Below, in pieces: positions 33,331 to 47,700 of a stretch of 64,000 bases of DNA. The position numbers were made by a program, and so were the translations under genes. How positions within the stretch are numbered: position 1 is the first letter of the stretch; every line of letters starts with the position of its first letter. The stretch covers positions 3,100,001 through 3,164,000 of the forward strand of contig NC_092650.1 in NCBI RefSeq assembly GCF_032118995.1, in the 5' to 3' direction. Below the pieces are notes generated by a model, which saw nothing but the letters and a program-made list of their open reading frames with translations, was not told the origin of the DNA and did not search any database. The DNA comes from Asterias amurensis. Its lineage: Eukaryota > Echinodermata > Asteroidea > Forcipulatida > Asteriidae.

Positions 33331-33940
33331 ATTCATAAATAAAAACCTAGAACGCACTAGGGACGTGATGGACGTGGTGTGTCATTTGAAAGTACATATG
33401 CACACAGTTTGTAGCACGTTCATCCCATTCATGGATAGACCCAAATCATTACAAGATTTTAACTGACTAGGGTCACACTGTAGATATTTTTCCAGCCCCC
33501 AAAAAAACATGTTAAGATTTTTTTAGGACGAGTTTGGACGTTTTTAGAACTACTTTGGTGTGACCCAGCCTTAAACCACCACAGGAATGAATACCCATTA
33601 GTTACTGTTGAACTATGAATATATTTTCTCATCTTGTTGTGAGAGGGATTAGTGAAGTTAAGTCTTGTAAGGAGATTGTTACGAGCGCCTCTTTGATAAA
33701 CTACATGTATCAAGTTTTTTTATTGGCGTGATTTTTGTTTAAGTAATCAACAATTGTATATATTATTATTCTACTAACACTGTGGGATGATTAATGTCCT
33801 TTTTCGATGTCTCTCCTCTCACCATTGTTTTCACTGTTTTTCTATATTGTTCAATTCACTATTAGTTGGCTAGGTTTGGTTTATATCTGAGCAACCATGT
33901 TTGTGTATCTCAAGGGTCTGTGTTTTTATTTGTGTTTTCT

Positions 33941-33946
33941 TAATAA
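33941..33946 (+). terminator. Candidate UBA2 polyadenylation signal
   Basis: AATAAA in CTTAATAAACATCAGG, with a T/GT-rich element about 30 bases downstream. Confidence 0.45.
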
Positions 33947-34034
33947 ACATCAGGGATGAATACGTCATACTGAAGTCATCTTGTGTGTTTTCTTAGTGAT
34001 TGTTATATTTTATTTTTTACAATTGGTACTTTAA

Positions 34035-34384
34035 AGCCATTGGACCCTTTCGGTGCAAAAAAAAGAAGAAAAAAGTTCACAGATTTACAAATAACTTACA
34101 GGGTTTACAGAAGGTAGTGGTGAAATACTTCTCTTGAAATATTACTCCACGAAATGCTTTACTTTTTGAGAAAACAGTAAAAAAATATCAATTCTCGTTA
34201 ACGAGAATTCCGGATTTATTTAAAACACATGTCACGACACGGCGAAACGCGCGGATACAAGGGTGGGTTTTCCCGTTATTTTCTCCCGACTCCGATTTTC
34301 ACAGGTTTGTTATTTGATATAGAAGTTAAGATACACGAAGTGTGGGCCGTGGACAATACTATTTACCAAAAGTGTCCAATGGCT
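34035..34384. mobile_element. TTAA-flanked MITE, subfamily A2, complete
   Basis: TTAA at 34031-34034 and 34385-34388. Ends AGCCATTGGACCCTTT and AAAGTGTCCAATGGCT are inverted repeats. Confidence 0.8.
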
Positions 34385-34388
34385 TTAA

Positions 34389-35707
34389 TGGCAATTGATT
34401 TCGGTGACTCATTTCATTCAGTCAATTTGTCAAATACTTAATCACCAGACTGAAGATTTGATGGTCACAAATTCTGTGAAGAATAATTTTTTTAGTAACT
34501 TCCATTTTGGATAACTTTCCAAAGTGGAGGCGCCATGGCCCCATACGGAAACTTTTCGGTATTTTTTTTAAATATTTATTTTATTGACCTTCAATAACAG
34601 TTAACACAGAATTTTTTTTGTAGAAGATTGTTCCTAAAATTTATATAAACTTTAAGTTTTGCGAATCCCCCCCCCCCACCCGGGCCCGCCTTTAAATCTT
34701 TCAAACTTTTGCTTCATTTTTTTCAGTATGCAAAATATGTACAGAAACAAGTATTGTCCCCAGAAGACAGATTTTTGTATTCGCTTATATAACGTTGACA
34801 ATTCTTAAGTAGTCGGGTTCCACTTCATCAAAACACAAAACGCAATGGAAGCGACGGCTTTGATCTGAGTGTGAAGGAAATTCAATATTTTGATGACCAA
34901 GATGGATGAAGTTGCAGAAGAGTGAAAGCTGGAATTGATGTTCACATCTCTAGATTTTCACAGGTTAAGTTTTTTCTGTATATTAGTTCTAACTTGGATG
35001 ATTTGAATGAGTGTTTTAGATTCAACTTTCTGTGTCCAGTTTCCGGACAGATTGGACTGGATCCGTCGCGAAACACACGTACACCACACCCACCACGGGA
35101 AGTTTTTCCATCCATATTGTCAACCTCTCATAATAGTTATTCAATTTAATAAATTCACACCATTTTCAATCCTTATACAAATAAGCATAGAAAGACATGC
35201 TTGTAAATATGGACAGTGACTGATTTTACAGTCACTCAACATCTCAACAAGGCAAGAAATAGAAAATACACCATCCATTGATCTTAAAAATATTTATTAG
35301 TTAAAAATAAATACCAAAAAGCAAAACAATTTTCTTGACAAAGTTTCAGCACATCACAAGCAACCCAAAGAACTTTTAAAAACTCATGGAAATAAAAGTG
35401 GATCGGAGGGCCGATGGGAAAACGGACACTCCTTAAAAAAAAAGTTTTGCTATTTATTTTATTTTTTAGAAAACACACCTATGCTGATGCACAACTCACG
35501 AAAATCCAATAATAAGACTCTTAAGAAATTATTTGTGACATGTCTTTAAATGTAACTTGAAGACAGACGACAAATCTAGGTTTCTTCTTATTGATTTGAT
35601 TGAGTTGTGCATGAGTGTGATTTCTTGATGTCATTGAATGACCATTTTAATTGAATGATTTTTATCATGCCCATGCTATACAGGAGGTTAAGCACACTTG
35701 AAGAAAC
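34389..35707. other. Spacer upstream of the PDPR-like gene
   Basis: AT-rich sequence with a C-run at 34667-34681; I see no gene. A TACAG at about 35679-35683 could be the acceptor of a non-coding first exon, leaving 24 bases to the ATG at 35708. Confidence 0.4.
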
Positions 35708-38700
35708 ATGTTCCGAGCCACCCACCAAGGTATTAAACACCTAGTAGTAAGCCATCGATACAGCAATATCCAACGGACACGCTATCTACCAAGATGCTGT
35801 AGATGTGCCTACTCTCAGGACCACACAGAGAGTACCCCTGCTCTACCCAAACATGCTCAGGTCGTCATATGTGGTGGAGGGATTGCTGGATTAGGCGTTG
35901 CATATCACCTCTCTAAACTGGGATTGACAGATGTTGTTCTCTTGGAACAAGGAAAGTAAGTTAATCGTCTTCAATCTCAAGTTCTTGTTCTCTCAAGTTC
36001 TTGTACATTTTGCTGTATTTGGATTCTGTATTTTTGTCTGAATCTGTACACTGCAAAAACCATAATTGGCATAAACGCAACGGGGGAGAGAGAGGGTTGG
36101 TGTATTTGTTTGTTTGTTTATTCGGAGGAGATAGGATTATGACTAAGGAGGGATTTGAAGGAGTCGACGGACTCAACTTGAATGATGTTTTCTTCCAGGT
36201 GGTTCCAGTCAATAATTGTTCTATTGATGAATGAGTACTTCACACCTATTGTAGTTGGTTGTGAATTGCAGAGTGTTGGAGACCGCATTATTGAAATATT
36301 TGTTAAACTCCATTTGTTTAAATTGTTGACTGTTTTCTCTAGGCTGACGAGTGGCACAACATGGCATGCAGTAGGTTTGCTGGGCATACTCAAGAAGTCC
36401 CATTTCAACACCGTTCTGGCCAAAATGAGCTGCAAACTATATGAAGATTTAGAAGTTGAAACTGGAATAAAGACGGGTAAGTAGTTCCTTCTAGCTTGGG
36501 AGATATTACAAAGTTCATCCACGCACTTAAATTGGGGAGGTAGTGCTTTCTGCTCTACCGGCTAGGCTTCGAACTGAAGATACCCAAGCCTACATCCGTA
36601 TGGACTGTGAAAGGGGTAACCCTGTTTCAGCCCCAAGAGTAGGTGGCAATGGCCTCTGGAAAAAATAATTGTAGCCCACACCTTGAAGTGGCCTTCAGGC
36701 CTTGTGTGTCAGGCGACTTGCATATACAAAAAAACGCATCAAAATTTAGACCAAGTGCAGAAATAAAACTTCAACAATTGTGGATCTCTTGTATAGGTCA
36801 TTGCAGTAATAATAGCACATAATTTTGTCTGGTGTAGTGTGTAGCTTTATGAAGGAAACTATGATAGAAACATAATTTAAAACTAAAACACTAGTTTCTG
36901 TTGGAATCTTTAATTGAATTCCTGTAGGTTTACGACGATGTGGTAGCATGTTTATTGCACAAACTAAAGATCTCATGATAGACCTACAAAAAAGACATTC
37001 AAAAGCACAGTAAGTAGTGATATGTATTTTTTTAGTAAACATCTGTGAAAAATCATTGAGCAAGTTCGGGTGGTGACTAGACTCGACTAGACCGACTGGA
37101 CTAACCAGAAACCATAGAGTGTGGGGAGATTGATCATATCGAACCATGTACTGGAGCAGGGTCGCCTACAGTCACTTCGAGGTCAGTTTTTGGTAAAGTC
37201 TAGTCGCTCACCCGAACTAGCTCATTGCTCAATGGGAGACTTTGAGGCGCTAGGTGGCAGCAGACTTACCAGGTAAATTTCCATTGTTGACGTAGTTCTG
37301 GGCATGCGCGCATTACCGAGAACAATGGATTTTACCTGGTAAGTCTGCTGCCACCAAGCGTCCCAAAAGTCCCCCATTTGTATGGGAATAACAGTGTGAT
37401 GAGCCGGTCTTCACTGTGTGGTAATGACCGGGGTTGGTGGCCGGCCCCTGTGTTAGTGGAGGTCTATTAACAGCGACCAGTCACACCAAAAGGTCATTAC
37501 CATGTAATAAAGGCTGGGTCATCACACTATTCCATGATTAACAATTTTCAACAGAAAACAAACTGGTAAAAATCATCAGAATTTATCATTTTTACAGGCA
37601 CTATAGTGTCCTTGCCAGAAGTAACACAAAATAGTACACTCTAAGAAAACAGATGATTATGTAGTTCCCTCACAACAAGCACATAGTGCATTCAGAGCTT
37701 TTACTCAACAATGTACTTCAATAGGGGCCATTTATTCGCTATTTCACCAAGCTGGCCTATGTAATTATTGTTCTGTGCTTACAGGGTCTGGGGTATAGAC
37801 ACTGAGCTACTCCCAATCAGTAATGTCCAGAAACTGTTGCCATGGATGCGTGTTGATGACATAGAGGGCGGTCTACTGATTAAAGAAGATGCTTGGATTG
37901 ATGCAAAACAAGGATGTCTTGCTTTGGCTCAAGCTGTTAGAAACCAAGGTGAGTCAGCCAGGGCCCAATTGTCATGGTTCTGCTTAACGACCAATCCTGC
38001 GCTTACGATCACCATTCTCCGCTTACTGTTTCAAGCACGGAATTTCTACGCCAGCTGTGTAAGCAAAGAATGTTTAGCAACAGGGAGTACACACAAAATT
38101 CCCTGCTTGTCTGTGAAATAAGTTTGACGCAAGTGCGGAATTCTCTGCTTCCGTAAGCGCTGATTATTTGCTTACCGTAAGCAGAGCCATGAAATAAGGA
38201 CTACTTCACATCTTCATTTTTCTTGACTAATTTAAGTCTGGTTCATACTTCCTGCTAATGCAAATGCGAATGCGTTTCAAATTTTGAAGTCACAAATTCG
38301 CTACGAATTGCAAATCCTGCCAAACATTAGCTGGAAAAACAACCATTTTCTGTCAAAATTTGCTTCGCATTCGCAATCAATATGATATATACCTTAATTT
38401 CAGGTGTGACAATAATCGAGGGGACTGGAATAGACAGAGTTGGAACCACTGATGGGCGTGTATCCAGTGTGCAAACAGACAGGGGTACCATTGAGTGTGA
38501 CAAGTTCATCAACTGTGCTGGCATGGTAAGTATTCTGGGGGTGGCGAGATTTGTATTTGAAGAAGAAAACCATATCAGTTTATTTAGGTTATTTATAATA
38601 CAAATCGTCACCAACACTTGGATGGTGTCAGTTCCTGAAAATGGAAAATGCCTTTTTGCGCTAATTTCCATGCACCGCATACAATATGAAGTTCAAAGCA

Positions 38701-41700
38701 TCAAGTCCCCACTGTAAGAAAACTAGTTTAAAATATCCTGGAATGTTGAACTAAAGCTTGTTTTTTTTTTAAACCATTGATTTTTAAATGATGTTTTCTC
38801 CCATTGCAATTTTTGACTGGTATCTACATGTGTGTCAGTTCGCGGGATTTGCTGACGAAATGTCTGTACTTTTTGTTTTCATTTTAATGTTTTATTTCTA
38901 AACCACTTTCCATATTACAGTGGGCCCGTGATGTTGGTCTTGCTAGTTCACCAGAAGTTGGAATACCTCTCCAAGCAGTCTCCAGACAGTTTCTTATCAC
39001 CAAACCAATCAAGAATGTATCTGTAGATGGAAAAGGCCCATGTAAGTCGAGAATAGTAGAGCCCTCAATACTGAAGGTTCAGATAAAATTCTCTGAATTG
39101 GAAAGTGGCACAAGACAGGATAGAATGAGGAAAGATTGTGTGTGGCGTGTCATGGCCTAGCGGTTAAGAGCACCGAGTTCAAACTCTGGTGTTTCTGATC
39201 AGCGGAGTGTGGGTTCGAATCCCCAGCCTTGACACTTGTGTCCTTAAGCAAGACACTTAACCATTGCTTCGTCCTTCGGATGGGACGTAAAGCCGTTGGT
39301 CCCATGTGTTGTGAACTGCATGTAAAATAACCCAGAGTACCTATTGAAAAAGAGATGGGTTCGCCCCTGGTTTGATTGGCAGCATATTGCACCACAGCAC
39401 CTTGTAAACAATTACATGGTGCTATGTAAAAGGAGTAGGTCTCATAATTCAAACGTAGTCCCGCATACCTTGCAGGAAAATACTGTATGTTAACGAGCGT
39501 CACCGAGTGACAGGTATGAGCGCTATGTAAGAAGCCACTAGTATACCTATCATTAAGATGTAGATGTAATTTATTGATTTGGGTCAATTTTATTTATTCT
39601 TTTTAGATGTTCGAGATCCAGACAGTTTACTCTATATTCAAGAACACGGAGAAGGTCTTTTGTTTGGAGGTTATGCACAGAAGGGAAAGCCTGTCTTTAC
39701 TGATTCGTATCCTATGAAAGCAGACTCAGAATTCATTCAACTTCCTGAAGACTGGGATCATTTCCGTAAGTTTGTTCAGAAAAGCAAGTAGTGCTTAGAA
39801 AAAATTATCAAAATATTTTAACAAAATATTTAAAGAGGTAAAATGACTGAATCTATAAACACAAACAATTATTTATTATAGTGCCTTATCACCATGGAAG
39901 TGAAATTTAACCAAACATGGGATGAGATGTGTTGTTACTTTGCCCAGTTGTGCATCCTTGCAACACCGAGAGAAAAAAAGTGGTTCTTAGGGAAAACCTG
40001 GTGGAGTTAACCGCTGTGCCTCATAGCTCAGTTGGTAGAGCATCTGCTCGGAATGTCAGCGGGTCTTGGGTTTAAATCCCAATGAGGACCATTTGATTTT
40101 TCTCTTATCCCACGTATGGTTGAATCTATAAGGGTTAAAGGGTCTATGTAACTTTTGTAGGACAAAAAACACAATGTCCACAGATTTACACCGAACTTAC
40201 ACAGTTTGAAGATAATGATAGTAGAAAGCTTCCCTGAAAATATGGTGCTGTAGTTTTGGGGAAATGATTAAAACAATGTCATGAAAATAATTTTCGTCTC
40301 ATGAGACGAAAATTATTTGAATCATTTACAAACATACTTTCATTACATTGTTTTACTCATTTCTCAAAAACTACATTATCTTCAAAGCCTGTACGTTTAA
40401 TGTAAATCTATGGACATTTTGAAAAAAGTACCCGAATTCTTTAAACAAAAATATTTGTCCACAGAAATTAATTGATAATGAATAAAATTGTGATTTCACT
40501 TTGTAAAAGTAAAGTTTTTCTTCAACAAATTGATTTTCCCTATTGGTTTGTTTGAACTAGGACATCTGTTGGAGGGTTTCTTACACAGGGTACCGGCGGC
40601 AGCCGATGTGCAATTTGAACAACTCTTTAATGGTCCAGAGAGTTTTACACCTGATGGGGAGTTTATCATGGGGGAAGCTCCAGAGGTAAGTGTTTCATAA
40701 CAAGTACCCTCAGTATTCTTGTCATGCTCTCTTACAGGCACTAGACACTTTTGGTAATTACTTGAAATAATTACTATAATAAAAACTTACTTGGTAACGA
40801 GCAATGGAGAGCTGTTGATAGTACAAAAACATTGTGAGAAACGGCTCCCTCTGAAGTAACGTAGTTTTTGAGAAAGAGGTTATTAATTTTGGTTTTTACC
40901 CATCACCGATGTGTGTTAGCACTGTATACTCGGTACTTTCCCGAGTCCTGTGAAAAAAATCACAGGCATGTTACTTGGGCGGGATTCGAACTCACAACCC
41001 TTGCAATTCTAGAGCAGTGTCTTACCAACTAGACTACCGAGAAAGAGGTTATTGGCCTTTTTTAGGCATCTGAAAGTGCACAAAATTGTGCAACAAGGGT
41101 GTTATTTCTTTCAGAACAGACCAGACCAGCTTTCAAAACAATAGAGACCGTCCCTACACACATTCAGGAATTTAAATAAAATTGTGATTCGGATGAATGT
41201 ACAAGATTTAAATAAAAGGCGGGAAAACTGCCAAGAAAGTACAAATAAAAGAAACTCAAATATTCTGTAATGTTGATTTTTCAGTGAAGCTCAAAACTGA
41301 TCCAAAAACTGTTTTTTTTCTTTTTTCTAATTTGTTTCAAATCCAGGGAATTTTGTGTGTTATATTAACAGGTCAGTAATTATTACATCCTCGCTGGTTT
41401 CAACTCTGTGGGGTTGAGCTTAGCTGGTGGGGCTAGTCGTCTTCTGGCCGAGCTGATCGTTAACGGTCATACCTCCATGGATTTCTGGCCAGTCGATGTC
41501 AAACGATTCGGCTCGCACCATAACAGCAAGAGATTTCTTCAAGCTCGTGTTACTGAGATAGAAGGTAAATTATACTATACAATAGTAGACCCTTCCCATG
41601 AAATATATAAATTGCACATAGCGCAATGGTTGGCAAAATGAGGGAACATCGCGCTGTTTTGTATGCAGTTATAATGGCTGCGTGACGCAGACGTGATTGT

Positions 41701-44700
41701 GCTTCTGCGTAGTGCACATCTCTATGGCGTTTTTTCAACCAATAGGTTCTGTACGCATGCGTGAATACAATTGGAATATTTCATGGGGAGGGTCTGTTTT
41801 CAAAGAGACCAATTTGGAGTTGGAGGTTCGGTCACTTGTAGTACAATATATCAATACTTTTTTTGTTCATTCAATAGACCTTTATCATGCTGCCTCCATC
41901 TTTGTCAGGTTCCTCGTATCCCAAAACAATAATGAATGCTAATAATCATTTTTCCATTAGGAACCAGACTATTTTGGTCTTCCAGCCTCGGCTTGAAACA
42001 TTGATATCAATGGAGAAATTCAAGATGGCGGCACTGTGATATTGGTCTATTCAAATAGTTTTGAATCATTCAATCTGAATTGTCATTTAATTTGATTTGT
42101 TTTGATTCCATGTTGAGTACATACGTAAACAGAGGATGTGATATGGTTTGATTCCTTAGGTGCTGGCTACCGCACAGGTTACCCAAGTAACTACTCTTAC
42201 AGGACTGGGCGTAAGCTACGTTGCCCACCCCTCTACTCTAGGTTAGCTCAAGCAGGTGCTGTATTTGGAGAGAGGATGGGAGTTGAACGACCCAAGTGGT
42301 TCATGAATGCTGATGATACAGGTATGTGACTACATTCTATTTCAATATCTCTAAATGGAGGTACATTGTGAAAATCAGAAAGTTCTTGGAAGTAGTGACA
42401 TGGCATTGAAGGCACTGGGGTCGATTTCACAAAGAGTTAGGAAATTTCTAGCTGTACGTTTTTGATATCTCTTAGGACTAGTCCTAAGTTAGGACTAGTA
42501 ACTCGTCCTAACTCGAGATTAGACTAGTCCTAACTCTTTGTGAAATCCACCCCTGGACACATTTGGTAATTTTCAAAAGACAATATGGGGCTTGGTTCAT
42601 GCTAACATGTGTATGTGTAAAACACGGAAGGCAATAGAGTGTTGAATTACGTGGTACCGATGGTCAACGAGTTGTTTGATTGAGTGCGTCACTGCGCATC
42701 CTAGTTGCTGGTCTGGGCCCAATTTCATGGCTCTGCTTACCGTAAGCACAGAATCGGCGCTTACAGAAGCAGGGAATTCTGTGCTTACGGCAAGCGTATT
42801 TCACGGGTTAGCGGGGAATTTGGGCTTCTGCGTTGCTAGGCATTCTTCACGTTACTAGGCATTCTAGGCTTACAAGGCTAGCGCAGAAATTCGGCGCTTG
42901 CACGTAAGCGGGGAATCGCGATCGTAAGCGCAGAATTCGGCGGTAAGCAGAGCCATGAAATTGGGCCCAGTAGTCGACTAAATGTGCGCACTCGAACTTG
43001 CTCAAAAGAAGGATTTAAAGGATTTCATATGACATACCTAAGGTTGTATTTTTTTCTGCAGATGAGTTTGCTCTGGAGACGCAACGAGGCACATTCTTGA
43101 AACCTCAATGGTTTGATCTGGTCAAGGCAGAGTACTGGGCTTGTAGAGAAGCTGTGTCCTTAATGGACATGTCGGCTTTCACAAAGTTTGAAATCAGAGT
43201 AAGTCTTAGGAATCATTCACATTTATCAACATTTACATAAGCTTACAAACTATACATTTTTCCAATATCCCCTCCCTCCCCCTAAAAGTGTCTGGACTTT
43301 TAAAACAAAATTATGAGGGAGGTCCTTGTTATTTGCTATTTTCCAATTACTATAATGTCTAAGATGGTCACCATAACATATAGATTCTTCTGTCACAGCC
43401 CGAGTTTTAACCAACCAAAGTTGGAAAACTATGGAAAGCCATAAATGCAAACTAAAAACAATTGCCACAGTTTGTAGCAATGTTCATTACACGATTATTC
43501 AAATATAATACTTTGAAATAGTTGTAAACAAATTACTTAATCATAAGAGATATTTTTTCACAATTTTTATAAATTCACAATTGGTTGTTTGAACATGGTT
43601 TCATGAGCATGTAATGCAAGCTGTGGTTGCCAGTCATGGACCAGGGTTGCCCACAGCATACTATTAATTAATTACCAAGGGCAAGCAGCCACATTTTTTT
43701 TACCGAACTGCAAAAATAGGAGACTTTGGAACGCTAGGTGGCAGCAGACTTACCAGGTAAATGTCTACTGTTACTGTTGTCAAAGTTCTGAGCCTGCGCA
43801 CATTACCGAGAACAATGGATTTTACCTGGTAAGTCTGCTGCCACCAAGCGTCCTGAAAGTCTCCTATTCTGAATTAAGGAAGAAACTTTTTTAACAGCGA
43901 TTAAAAAAAAAAAAAAATCTGTGCTGCATCCAAAATCGGAGTGGGCGGGGATGAGCAACATGTTTTTTTTTATTCACTCGGCCATACATCTTTGTGCACA
44001 TTTTGTTTGCATTGGTTTAATAACTGTCAACCTGCTGATGCCTGATTGTTCTGGCTCGTAGTCTGCAGGTAATGAAGCTACCATGTTACTTCAGTATCTG
44101 TGCTCCAATGATCTGGATTGCCCCATTGGTAGTGTAGTCCATACAGGAATGCTGAACGATAGAGGAGGTTATGAAAATGACTGCAGTATAGCACGCATTG
44201 ATACTAATAGGTAGGTTAGAGTTTATAGGATTTGAGGCATTGCATGGGGGATTGGTGAGGTATCAATATATATTTGGTTTGCGGTAAGGCCACATAAACA
44301 AAAAAAAGAGTTGATCGTCCCCGCCCGACCGTTCAAAACTCCCGACCCCATTTTCTTTTTTTTCCCTTTTTTTTCCCCATGTTTGGATATCTCTTTATAC
44401 TTTTACCGGTACTGCCCAGATTTTTCAGCTGATATTTTTTTCAAAATGTACAGGTTTGAAAAGATGTTTAAAAAAGGTTTTTATTCATGTTGGCAAAGCA
44501 AGAGCAATTCTTCAAATATTTACTTGGGCTACACTGTGCTTAGTTGTTTGAAAAAGTTCACAGAAAATTTCACCTAGGAGTTAAATTTGTTTGACAAAAC
44601 TTTTGAAAACATCAAAAACACACAAACCCTCTGTTTTATAGCGATTGTGATGATTTCTTTATTCTTGATTTCACACTCGGCAAAAAAAAAAAACCTCCCT

Positions 44701-47700
44701 CCCTCCCCATCCGCCAAAAAAAAGGACGATCAACAATTTTATTTTAGGTGGCCTAGCACCATGTGTGTATCTACTTGCCAGGTAGAGTTTGTTCTTAGAG
44801 TACTGTCTTTCTTTATTCTACTACCACGGAGAAGCTATAGTAATAATAATAATATAACATTTGTATAGCAGAACATATCCACCTCACAAGTAGGCGCTCA
44901 AGGCGCGACAATAAAGAACAATTTAACAGAAAAACAAGACATATAAATTAAGCTCTTCCCTTGAGGTGGCTAGAGCGATCGAGATGGGTGGATTTGGTTC
45001 CAAGTTTTACAATGCAAAAAATAGTTAATGGCCTGACGTTTCGACCCTAGCAGAGTCTTTCTCGAAGGCTAAATGACAACACAACAAACATGAACAGGTA
45101 ACTAAAGTGAAACATAAGCGGTGAAGTGGAAATACGTGAATGGGGTTAGAAGTTTTACAATGAATTGATGAATAATGTCGATGTGTTTGGTGCAGATACT
45201 TCATCATATCCCCAACCATCCAGCGGATCAAAGGTTTTCATTGGATCAAGAGGCATCTTCCGTCTGATGGATCAGTCACCTTAAAGGATGTAACCAATCA
45301 GTATGCTGGATTGAATGTCTTGGGTCCTAAAGCTAGAGATGTTCTTCAGAGTCTGACCTCGACGTCTCTGAAAGCTGCCGACTTCAAGCCTTTCGTTTGT
45401 AAGGTATGTGTAGTGAGTAAGGCCTAAGTCCATGTGTCTGTCGTGCGAAGTGTGCAACACTTCAAAATGGAAACACCCGCCATGCAAAACACATCATTCC
45501 TACAGGTAACGCAGCACATATTATCTTTAAGCAGGCTTGAATCCTTGACTCTGATTGGTCGATCCATAGCAACAAGAGGTGTGATATAAACTTATATCGC
45601 ACGCCCGTTTCACACCCTGCGTATTGTGTGTTCTAACTCCGCGTATTGTGCTTTTGTAAGCTATTCGCAAAACGCACAGCTTACAAGCAGTAACCGAAAC
45701 TCAAAAAGGGCGTGTTTGGGTCAAGTTTGCTTGAAGATAAATTCGTTATCGCACGCGCGCTCGTGGAATACCTAAAACATAGCGCATCTGCGTCCCATGA
45801 ATAAATGTATAATTTATCTATACTGTTAACATTCAAACCTTTTGAAAAATTATCTTGTTTTGTTCTTTCTATCAATGTTACAACAGGAGATAAATATTGG
45901 CTTTGCTACCAATGTGAGGGCAATGACTATAACTCATGCAGGGGAGGATGGTATGGTGCTGTATATACCAAATGAAGTAAGTTATCAACACAACATAAAT
46001 TAACTCAAACACTTATTTAGCCCTGATCACTGTGTTCTCTTTTAACCCTGCTAAAATCTTTACATTAATGTGGAAGTGTCGTGGCCGAGCGGTTAAGAGC
46101 ACCAAATTCATACTCTGGTGTTTCTGATCAGCAGAGTGTGGGTTCGAATCCCCAGCCGTGACACTTGTGTCCTTAAGCAAGACACATAACCATTGCTTCA
46201 TCCTTTGGATGGGACGTTAAGCTGTTGGTCCCATGTGTTATGTAGAATAGAATAGAATAGAATTATTTTTTTATTGTCCACGTTAAAAACATAGAAACTT
46301 GACATCCACTGGCCAAATTACAAGCACTAACTGTAAATGTAACGCATGTAAAATAACCCAGTGCACTTATTGACAAAAGAAGGAGTTCGCCCTGGTGTTG
46401 TGCCACAGTACCTTGTAAAACATTATATGGTGCTATCTAAGGAATAGGTCTCACAATTCAAAAAAGTAGTCACACATCTTGTAGGAAATACTGTATGTTA
46501 CAGCTAGGAATGTCTGTGTCACTGAGTGACAAACATGTGCACTATATAAGAAGCCACAATTATTATTATTATTATTATTAATGCTAAACCTAACCCTTAC
46601 CCTAACTTAAAACAACACAATGCAACCTAACTCAAACACCAGAGCTTGTGCAATAAGTAATGCTAATTTTTATATGTGAACAAATGATCGTACAGTTATG
46701 TCTTTTTCTTACAAGAGTTTTTGTTGCCAAGTTGTCACAGTCCAAGCAAAGAACCGACTCAGAATGTATTTATTGCTGTTTGTTCCACCACAGAATGCAA
46801 CTCAAGTGTATGACGCCTTATTAGACGCAGGAAAAGACGTTGGTATAACCAATGCTGGATACTATGCACTACGATGGCTGAGAATCGAAAAGTTTTACTT
46901 CTACTGGGGCGAAGATTTCGATTCGACAACAACTCCGTTTGAAATTGGACGAGAAATGAGAGTCAAGTTTGACAAAGTAAGATTGGAAAGTAGGATTTGA
47001 AACTTTAACCATCGGTTCTTTTCAGAACCACCACTACTCAAAAGAAATATTCACATGGTGTTACAGCAAACTTCTTTTAAATTTGCATCGGGGATAAAGA
47101 ATATTAATTTTGGTTTTTACCCATACACCGATGTGTGTTAGCACTGTATACTCAGTACTTTCCCGAGTCCTGTGAAAAAATATCACAGGCATGTTACTCG
47201 GGTGGGATTCGAACCCACGACCCTTGCAATTCTAGAGCAGTGTCTTACCAACTAGACTACCGAGGTTGCCCGGCAGCTAGAGGCAGTTCGAATCCTATGT
47301 TTTGGCAGCGGGTACCGCAACCAAAATTAATAATCTTTATCCCCGATGCAAATTTAACATCTGATATATCGTTGCGGTACCCGCTGCCAAAACATAGGAT
47401 TCGAACTGCCTCTAGCTGCCGGGCAACCTCGGTAGTCTAGTTGGTAAGACACTGCTCTAGAATTGCAAGGGTCGTGGGTTCGAATCCCACCCGAGTAACA
47501 TGCCTGTGATATTTTTTCACAGGACTCGGGAAAGTACTGAGTATACAGTGCTAACACACATCGGTGTATGGGTAAAAACCAAAATTAAAACTTCTTTTAG
47601 TTAAGTAAGATTAATTACATATAATGCATATTTTTAAATTAATATTGTCAAAAGGAATCGATTTTACAAACAACGTTAAACAAATTCTTTGGAGACAGCA

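Larger units (their letters stand above)
32115..33990 (+). other. UBA2 3' UTR and flank
   Basis: No gene. Contains a diverged repeat fragment with GAAACGTCGAGACCAAAC (32430-32520) and the 42-bp tandem array at 33160-33330. Poly(A) signal candidates lie near 32488 and at 33941-33946; the second is followed by a GT-rich CTTGTGTGTTTTC and would give a UTR of about 1.85 kb. Confidence 0.55.

Noticed and set aside
36118-36522. Minus-strand open frame of 134 codons
   Set aside because: Antisense of PDPR-like exon 2 and its intron; the sense exon has clear homology.
40018-40094. Functional tRNA gene
   Set aside because: T and D arms are good, but the anticodon stem and two acceptor pairs fail.
47135-47557. 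Two opposing open frames with the same about 60-residue protein
   Set aside because: They are the two arms of an inverted SINE pair read in mirror; the protein has no family resemblance.
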